A stretch of DNA of 9,078 nt from JAKLKS01 sp964370855. GTDB lineage: Bacteria; Planctomycetota; JAJSAM01; JAKLKS01. The translations under genes were made by a program, and so were the position numbers. Of the stretch, positions 5,072 to 9,078 are shown in pieces (the first letter of the stretch is position 1; the number at the start of each line of letters is the position of its first letter). The notes under the pieces are model-generated. The model was not told where the DNA came from and made no database searches. It saw only the letters and a program-made list of their open reading frames with translations. The stretch spans positions 1-9,078 of the forward strand of contig CAYJMF010000154.1 in NCBI GenBank assembly GCA_964370855.1, read 5' to 3'.

Positions 5072-6301
5072 ATGAACGCGACCCTGCGCACCGCCGCCGC
5101 CGCGACCCTCGCCCTTCTCTGCTCCCTCTCCTCGGGCCCGCCGGCACCGGCGCAGGACGGGGGCCCGGGCGGGAAGCCCGCCGTGCCGCCCGCCGCGCCG
5201 CCCGTCGCGGAGAAGGAGTCACCCGCCGCCCTCGCCTACGGGAAGGGCCTCGCCTTCCTCCGGGCGAGGGCCGTGGAGGGGAAGTGGGGGCCCCCGGGCA
5301 AGGCCGACCCCGGCATCACCGCCCTCGTCCTCACGGCCTTCCTCGAGCGGCCCGGCGGTCCGTCGGAGAAGGACGGGCCTCTCGTGGACGGGGCCGTCGC
5401 CTGGCTCCGATCCCTCCAGAAGGAGGACGGGGGCATCTACGAGGACGCCAACGGGAACTACACGACTTCGCTCGCGGTGCAGGCCCTGGTCCTCCACGGG
5501 AAGGAGAAGCACGCCGACGCCGTCGCCCGGGCCCTCGTCTACCTCCGGCGGATGCAGTTCCACGAGGAGGGGGGGGAGGGGCGCGTCGTCGGCAGGGGGG
5601 ACCTCCGCTACGGAGGCATCGGGTACGGCTCCGATCCCACCCAGCCGGACCTCTCCAACACCCAGTTCGCCCTGGAGTCCCTGCGGGCCGCCGGGGTCCC
5701 CGAGAGCGACCCCGCCATCCAGCGGGCCCTGGTCTTCCTCCAGAGGAGCCAGAACCGGAAGGAGAACGAGACCGCCGGCGAGCCCGCGGAGCGGAAGGAC
5801 GGGAAGGGCCGCACCGTGGTGCACTCCACCGACGGCGGCGCCTCCTACCGCCCCTTCGATTCCAAGGCCGGCGACTTCGAGCGGCCCGACGGGAAGGTCG
5901 AGTCCCGCTCCTACGGCTCCATGACCTACGCGCTCCTCAAGTGCTACGTCTACGCCGGGGCCGGCGCCGCCGATCCCCGCGTGGCCGACGCCGTGAAGTG
6001 GATCCGGAAGAACTACACGTGGGAGGAGAACCCCGGCTTCCCCGATCCGGCCGCGGCGCAGCAGGGGCTCTTCTACTACTACGCCACCGCCGCGCGGGCG
6101 CTGGCGCTCCTCGGCGCCGACGCCGCGGGGACGGGGGCCGACGGGAAGCCGCGGGACTGGCGCGCCGACCTCACGGGGCGGCTCCTCTCCCTCCAGAGGG
6201 AGGACGGCGGCTGGGTCAACCCCAACGACCGCTGGATGGAGGGGCTGCCGGAGATCCCCACGGCCTTCGCCCTGAAGGCACTGGCGGCGGCCGCCGAGTA
6301 G
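5072..6301 (+). CDS. Secreted squalene-cyclase/prenyltransferase-like repeat protein
   Basis: This is a 409-residue exported protein. The ATG follows AAGGAG at a spacing of eight. A signal peptide covers residues 1-27 (cleavage near PAPA), followed by a Pro/Gly/Ala linker to about residue 50. The rest is made of helical repeats as in the alpha/alpha-toroid of squalene cyclases and prenyltransferase beta subunits. Repeat-type segments include AVAWLRSLQKEDGG (108-121), RALVFLQRSQ (218-227) and RLLSLQREDGGW (370-381), each of QW-motif character, plus DLSNTQFALESL (193-204). Residues about 231-285 are a charged insertion. No DxDD cyclase acid motif is visible, and I see no zinc-ligand set like that of prenyltransferases. 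With an export signal as well, a binding or scaffold role, or an unrelated enzyme activity, is more likely than hopanoid synthesis. The membrane-protein gene starts 22 bp downstream, so the two are probably one operon. Confidence 0.88.
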   Translation: MNATLRTAAAATLALLCSLSSGPPAPAQDGGPGGKPAVPPAAPPVAEKESPAALAYGKGLAFLRARAVEGKWGPPGKADPGITALVLTAFLERPGGPSEKDGPLVDGAVAWLRSLQKEDGGIYEDANGNYTTSLAVQALVLHGKEKHADAVARALVYLRRMQFHEEGGEGRVVGRGDLRYGGIGYGSDPTQPDLSNTQFALESLRAAGVPESDPAIQRALVFLQRSQNRKENETAGEPAERKDGKGRTVVHSTDGGASYRPFDSKAGDFERPDGKVESRSYGSMTYALLKCYVYAGAGAADPRVADAVKWIRKNYTWEENPGFPDPAAAQQGLFYYYATAARALALLGADAAGTGADGKPRDWRADLTGRLLSLQREDGGWVNPNDRWMEGLPEIPTAFALKALAAAAE

Positions 6302-6323
6302 GGGGCCGGAGGAGGGGGCGCCG

Positions 6324-6935
6324 GTGCCCGCGCCCGCGGCGGCGGGGGCCGTCCTTGCCGGGGCCGGAGCGCTGCTCTCCATCCTCGTCCCCGCCCTGGC
6401 CGCGGAGGGGGGGCGGTCGCGGAGGATCGCGGCGGCGGCGGGGGCGGTGCTCCTCCTCGCCGGGGGAGGGGCCGTGGCGGCGGGGGCCGGCCCCGGGCCG
6501 GCGGCGGCGGCCCTCCTCCCGCTGGCCGGCTTCGCCGTCCTCCTCGCCGGCGCCGCCCGGGCCCTCCGCGCCCTCCGCGCCCCCCGGGCCGCGGCGGGGG
6601 GGCTCGCCGCGCTCCTCGGGGCCGGCCTCCTCGTGCTCCCGTTCCTCGGGGACCCCCTCGTGGAGCCCGGCGGCGCCGGACGGTCCTCCCCGGCCGCGGT
6701 CAGGGTCCTCCTCGGGGGGAGCCCCGCCGCGGCCTCCATCGGAGGCGGGCTCGGGGTGGACCTCCTCCGGACCCCGAGGGCCTACGGGGGGGCTTCCGGG
6801 GGCGGGCTCTCCCGCATCGGCGCCTTCTACGCCTACGATTATCCGGGGCCCGCGGCTTCGGCCGCGGGCATGGCCGTGGCGGGAATCCTCCTGCTGGCCG
6901 GGGCGGGGGTGGCGAGGGCCCCGGCGGGGAAGTAG
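6324..6935 (+). CDS. Small multipass membrane protein of unknown function
   Basis: This 203-residue protein begins at GTG, eight bases after a strong GGAGGAGG ribosome-binding site (6308-6315) and 22 bp after the cyclase-like gene. About five hydrophobic segments are visible: residues 5-27, 35-57, 60-79, 91-109 and 181-201. The basic loops between them (RSRRI, RALRALRAPR) suggest cytoplasmic sides. Between the fourth and fifth segments, residues about 110-180 form a Gly/Ser/Pro-rich soluble loop, with LVEPGGAG and AFYAYDYPGP as its most distinctive parts. I recognise no family. The extreme Ala/Gly/Leu content partly reflects GC pressure, so the exact membrane topology is uncertain. Operon position suggests that it works with the upstream exported repeat protein. 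Confidence 0.7.
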   Translation: MPAPAAAGAVLAGAGALLSILVPALAAEGGRSRRIAAAAGAVLLLAGGGAVAAGAGPGPAAAALLPLAGFAVLLAGAARALRALRAPRAAAGGLAALLGAGLLVLPFLGDPLVEPGGAGRSSPAAVRVLLGGSPAAASIGGGLGVDLLRTPRAYGGASGGGLSRIGAFYAYDYPGPAASAAGMAVAGILLLAGAGVARAPAGK

Positions 6936-6950
6936 GATACGCCGTCCTGG

Positions 6951-6985
6951 TTTTCGCGAAAAGCGGGGGAGGGACGTCCGATAAT
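6951..6985 (+). promoter_or_regulatory. Possible promoter of the NIL gene with a 12-bp palindrome
   Basis: GATAAT (6980-6985) matches five of six bases of a -10 element. At the -35 distance there is no good hexamer, but the perfect palindrome TTTTCGCGAAAA (6951-6962) occupies that place. Its AT-rich ends stand out from the surrounding GC-rich sequence, so it could be an operator or activator site. The gene may also simply be read through from the membrane-protein gene 92 bp upstream. Confidence 0.35.
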
Positions 6986-7027
6986 GCCCCCGGAAGGGCT
7001 CGGCGTAGGCTCCGGCGGGAGGGCGCG

Positions 7028-7264
7028 ATGGCGGCCATCAAGAGAAAGGTCTTCCTGACCTTTCCCCAGCGCCTCATCAAGGAACCCATCATCTACGACC
7101 TCGGGCGCACCTTCCCCGTGGTGACCAACATCCGGGGCGCCAGCGTGACCGACGAAATCGCCCTGGTGGCCCTCCTGATGGAGGGGGAGACCGTCCACGT
7201 GGAGGCCGCCCTCCGGTTCCTGACGGAAAGAGGTGTAAAGGTGGAGAACCTGGAGGACGAATAA
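7028..7264 (+). CDS. Stand-alone NIL-domain protein
   Basis: This is a 78-residue cytosolic protein consisting of a single NIL domain (ferredoxin-like alpha/beta fold). Characteristic segments are KVFLTFPQRLIKEPIIYDLGRTF (about 7-29), the strand VVTNIRGASVTDEIALVALLMEG (31-53) and the closing helix plus strand AALRFLTERGVKVENLE. The ATG follows GGGAGGG (7017-7023) at a good distance. In known proteins the NIL domain is the C-terminal, methionine-sensing domain of MetN ABC transporters and is also fused to ferredoxins associated with anaerobic homocysteine formation. Neither partner is present here, so a sulfur-amino-acid role is only suggested by the family. It lacks any signal peptide, unlike most of its neighbours. 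Confidence 0.9.
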   Translation: MAAIKRKVFLTFPQRLIKEPIIYDLGRTFPVVTNIRGASVTDEIALVALLMEGETVHVEAALRFLTERGVKVENLEDE

Positions 7265-7279
7265 GAGGAGAAGCGGATC

Positions 7280-7298
7280 CCGGGGGCGACCCCCCCGG
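7280..7298 (+). terminator. GC-rich hairpin after the NIL gene
   Basis: CCGGGGG (7280-7286) pairs perfectly with CCCCCGG (7292-7298) around a CGACC loop, 15 bases after the NIL stop codon. No T-run follows. It is placed where a terminator would be expected but is not a canonical one. Confidence 0.35.
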
Positions 7299-7313
7299 AG
7301 GCCACAAGATGTA

Positions 7314-7337
7314 GGGGGGGTACTCGATACCGCCCCC
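7314..7337. repeat. Second inverted repeat downstream of the NIL gene
   Basis: A GGGGG run leading into GGTA (within 7314-7322) pairs with TACC and then a CCCCC run (7328-7337), across a CTCGA loop and with one G:G mismatch. With the 7280-7298 hairpin it forms a tandem pair between the NIL gene and the porin promoter, perhaps insulating the two transcription units. Confidence 0.35.
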
Positions 7338-7357
7338 AAGAGTTGACCGGAGGAGGC

Positions 7358-7378
7358 GAGGAAACGGTCGGTTTCCTC
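7358..7378. promoter_or_regulatory. Inverted repeat abutting the porin -35
   Basis: GAGGAAAC (7358-7365) is the exact reverse complement of GTTTCCTC (7371-7378), with a 5-bp centre GGTCG. It ends exactly one base before the predicted -35 hexamer. As a DNA dyad of 21 bp it is well placed for an activator or repressor. A terminator role is less likely because no T-run follows. Confidence 0.4.
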
Positions 7379-7406
7379 TTGACCCCCTCTTGAAAACCAG
7401 TACCTT
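7379..7406 (+). promoter_or_regulatory. Predicted sigma70-type promoter of the alginate-export-like porin
   Basis: TTGACC (7379-7384) as -35 and TACCTT (7401-7406) as -10 are separated by 16 bp. The surrounding DNA is noticeably less GC-rich than elsewhere. Transcription would start near 7413 and give a leader of about 84 nt before the ATG at 7497. Confidence 0.5.
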
Positions 7407-7438
7407 GATCGCTCGTTTGCCGGATGACCGCACAGGGC

Positions 7439-7455
7439 ACGCGACTTTGTCGCGT
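7439..7455 (+). promoter_or_regulatory. Stem-loop in the porin mRNA leader
   Basis: ACGCGAC (7439-7445) pairs perfectly with GTCGCGT (7449-7455) around a TTT loop. It is followed by the palindrome GGTCGACC (7461-7468) and then the ribosome-binding site AAGGAGG (7485-7491). It may stabilise the mRNA or be a site for post-transcriptional control; no known riboswitch is recognised. Confidence 0.4.
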
Positions 7456-7496
7456 AGGCGGGTCGACCGGCGAGGCGGCAGCAAAAGGAGGAACCC

Positions 7497-8942
7497 ATGA
7501 GACTGGGTAAGTCTCTCGGACTCGCCCTTGCTGGGTGCGGTCTCCTCGCCGCGACGCCCTCGGCGCTCGCGGACGAACCCGCATCCCTGCAGGACCGCAT
7601 CCAGGACCTTGAGAAGCAGGTCCTGGAGCTCAAGTCGCAGCTCGGCGGCCGCGATCAGGCCGAGCCTCTGTCGGTGCAGGTGGAGAAGTACCTCCAGGAG
7701 CAGGAGAAGGGCTCCCTGTGGGTGGATCGCAACGGGAAGCCGCTGGGGAAGACGGTCGACAGCATGTGGTTCACGATGGACATGCAGATCCGGCCGACCT
7801 ACTCGAAGAACCTCTTCGACCTCGACAACGGCCCCGACGACTCCGGCTGGATGACGCTGCAGCGGACGCAGCTCGGCGTGGGCGCCAATCTCCACTCCGG
7901 CGTCTCCGCGTACATCGAGCTCGACATGGTGGGCACCTGGGGCAACAGCTTCTCCGCCTACGCCAACGACGGCGGCTTCGTCCAGACCCCGACGGTGCAG
8001 CAGGCCTACATCGACGGTCTCTACGCCAAGCAGCTCGACGCCAAGACCCGCATCGGCCGGTTCGAGATGTCCTACGGCGACGAGTACGTCATCGGCGACC
8101 GCGACTTCTTCCCCGCGGGCCTCGCCTTCGACGGCGCATGGCTCTCCAAGAACTACGAGAACCACGGCTTCTCGGTGGACGCCTTCGCCCTGAAGCTCGT
8201 CGACGGCTTCAAGAACGGCGCCACGTCGACGCCCGACGACTCCGTCTACGCCCTCGGCCTGTACGGCAACTGGTACGGCTCCGAGGCGAAGACCGGCCTC
8301 CCCGGCGGGATGCAGCCCTACTACATCCTCGTCAAGGACCAGGCCGACGTCCCCGGCATCGTCGGGGGCGGCAGGACCCATGACGTCCACACCCTCGGCC
8401 TCTACTGGTTCGGGGACAAGGCCACGAAGGACAAGGGCGGCATCTTCTGGAACGCCAACCTGTCCGGCCAGTACTTCAAGAAGATGATGTGGGGGACGGA
8501 CACCCGCGTCGGCTACACGATGTCCAACACGAAGTGGACGCCGAAGTTCTTCGGGCAGTTCGCCTACGCCTCCGGCGACCACAGCACCGTCGGCGGCGCG
8601 GCCTACAACCCGCTCTTCCAGGACGTGCACGGCCGGTTCGGCTACTCCGACCTCTTCGCCTTCTCGAACCTGGTCGTCTTCGGCGTGGGCGGCTACGTCA
8701 CCCCCGTCGAGAACCTCTCCTACGGCATCGAACTCCGCTCCGACCACGTCGCCCGGAAGTTCGCCGGCGGCGGCGGCCACCAGCTCGCCTGGGAGACGGA
8801 CTTCGTCGTGAAGCACAAGTACTCGGAGAACGTCGACTTCGAGGTCGTCTACGCCTTCGTCAAGTGGCGTGACAGCGACAACGTCGGCGGCGAGAGCGAC
8901 GACGTGCAGATCGGCTACTTCAACGTGGTCCTGAGCTTCTAG
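7497..8942 (+). CDS. Alginate-export (AlgE-like) family outer-membrane porin
   Basis: This is a 481-residue outer-membrane barrel. AAGGAGG lies five bases before the ATG. A signal peptide covers residues 1-25 (cleavage after ALA), followed by a coiled-coil stalk at about 29-50 (SLQDRIQDLEKQVLELKSQL). The barrel begins near residue 90. Features of the alginate export (Alginate_exp) family are visible: RTQLGVGANLHSGVSAYIEL (123-142) followed by VGTWGN, then VQQAYIDGLY, and RIGRFEMSYGDEYVIGDRDF (185-204). The C-terminus is VVLSF, with the terminal Phe expected for BAM-dependent insertion. In Pseudomonas, AlgE exports alginate, but most members of this family outside alginate producers are general or unknown porins, and no alginate genes are in the window. 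It is a single-gene unit with its own promoter and terminator. Its relatively even codon use and strong ribosome-binding site suggest high expression, which is an inference. Confidence 0.9.
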   Translation: MRLGKSLGLALAGCGLLAATPSALADEPASLQDRIQDLEKQVLELKSQLGGRDQAEPLSVQVEKYLQEQEKGSLWVDRNGKPLGKTVDSMWFTMDMQIRPTYSKNLFDLDNGPDDSGWMTLQRTQLGVGANLHSGVSAYIELDMVGTWGNSFSAYANDGGFVQTPTVQQAYIDGLYAKQLDAKTRIGRFEMSYGDEYVIGDRDFFPAGLAFDGAWLSKNYENHGFSVDAFALKLVDGFKNGATSTPDDSVYALGLYGNWYGSEAKTGLPGGMQPYYILVKDQADVPGIVGGGRTHDVHTLGLYWFGDKATKDKGGIFWNANLSGQYFKKMMWGTDTRVGYTMSNTKWTPKFFGQFAYASGDHSTVGGAAYNPLFQDVHGRFGYSDLFAFSNLVVFGVGGYVTPVENLSYGIELRSDHVARKFAGGGGHQLAWETDFVVKHKYSENVDFEVVYAFVKWRDSDNVGGESDDVQIGYFNVVLSF

Positions 8943-8962
8943 GACCCGTCGCAGGGACACGA

Positions 8963-8996
8963 ACCGGGGCCGGGCGGGAAACCGCCCGGCCCCGGT
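8963..8996 (+). terminator. Strong hairpin terminator with a GAAA tetraloop
   Basis: A perfect 15-bp stem (A8963 plus CCGGGGCCGGGCGG pairing with 8982-8996) is closed by a GAAA tetraloop (8978-8981), 20 bases after the porin stop. No T-run follows, but the stem is exceptionally stable and the position is right. The remaining bases to the end of the window (8997-9078) contain nothing I can identify. Confidence 0.7.
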
Positions 8997-9078
8997 GATT
9001 CGGGGGCGGGAGGGCGGGGGGGGGTGTTCGCTGTCCCGGGTGGGTTATCGCGGGCGTTGTGCGCCTACCGGCGCGCGG

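Noticed and set aside
4710..5222. Long N-terminal extension of the minus-strand porin frame
   Set aside because: It would read through the promoter and operator region and place the signal peptide internally; the ATG at 4709 with its purine-rich leader is the sensible start.
6971..6979. GGGACGTCC resembling the core of the inverted-repeat arms
   Set aside because: Only about nine bases are shared and the flanks do not match; not evidence of a second copy.
4729..6984. Open frame of 751 codons on the + strand
   Set aside because: Arg/Gly/Pro-rich shadow frame overlapping two well-supported genes that have signal peptide, repeats and ribosome-binding sites in another frame.
7439..7468. Possible riboswitch in the leader of the second porin
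   Set aside because: One stem-loop and a short palindrome only; no recognisable aptamer core of a known class.
7089..8960. Open frame of 623 codons on the - strand opposite the second porin
   Set aside because: Val/Glu/Asp/Gly-rich antisense shadow without signal or domain; the + strand frame is a clear porin.

Overview
This window looks like chromosomal sequence from a very high-GC (roughly 70 percent by eye) Gram-negative, outer-membrane bacterium. It holds nine supportable protein genes. Six or seven are exported: two lipoproteins, two outer-membrane porins, a periplasmic secretin/TonB N-terminal (STN-like) protein, a secreted squalene-cyclase-like repeat protein and a small multipass membrane protein. 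Exported STN-like proteins, exported terpene-cyclase-like repeat proteins and coiled-coil-tethered porins together suggest Planctomycetota or a similar environmental lineage. That placement is an inference from protein style, not a phylogeny. There are no tRNAs, rRNAs, transposase genes, CRISPR arrays or phage genes.

Layout. Bases 1-48 form a long hairpin, probably the terminator of a gene to the left, followed by about 400 bases without a gene. A lipoprotein gene (453-1466) and an STN-domain gene (1524-2390) follow on the + strand. Next is a perfect 31-bp inverted repeat with a 34-nt loop (2429-2524), which looks like a small palindromic mobile or REP-like element. The fur-family regulator gene (2572-3105, +) follows and runs tail-to-tail into, and overlaps by 62 bp, a tiny monoheme c-type cytochrome lipoprotein gene (3044-3325, -). 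The cytochrome gene lies 13 bp downstream of a porin gene (3339-4709, -), so porin and cytochrome form an operon. The porin promoter carries two 7-1-7 inverted repeats resembling Fur boxes (4730-4744 and 4763-4777).

Divergent from the porin, on the + strand, are a secreted squalene/prenyltransferase-repeat protein (5072-6301), a membrane protein (6324-6935) and a stand-alone NIL-domain protein (7028-7264). A well-formed promoter with flanking hairpins then leads to an alginate-export-family porin (7497-8942), which ends in a strong GAAA-loop hairpin (8963-8996).

How it may work together. The most informative unit is fur / cytochrome / porin. The Fur-family protein has a complete set of metal ligands, and the neighbouring porin-cytochrome operon has Fur-box-like palindromes placed over and just after its predicted promoter. 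This suggests a metal-responsive (probably iron-responsive) outer-membrane porin plus lipid-anchored heme protein. The cytochrome contains no methionine after its start residue, so it cannot have the usual His/Met heme ligation. The other genes are envelope proteins of unknown function. Nothing in the sequence proves that they belong to the same pathway.
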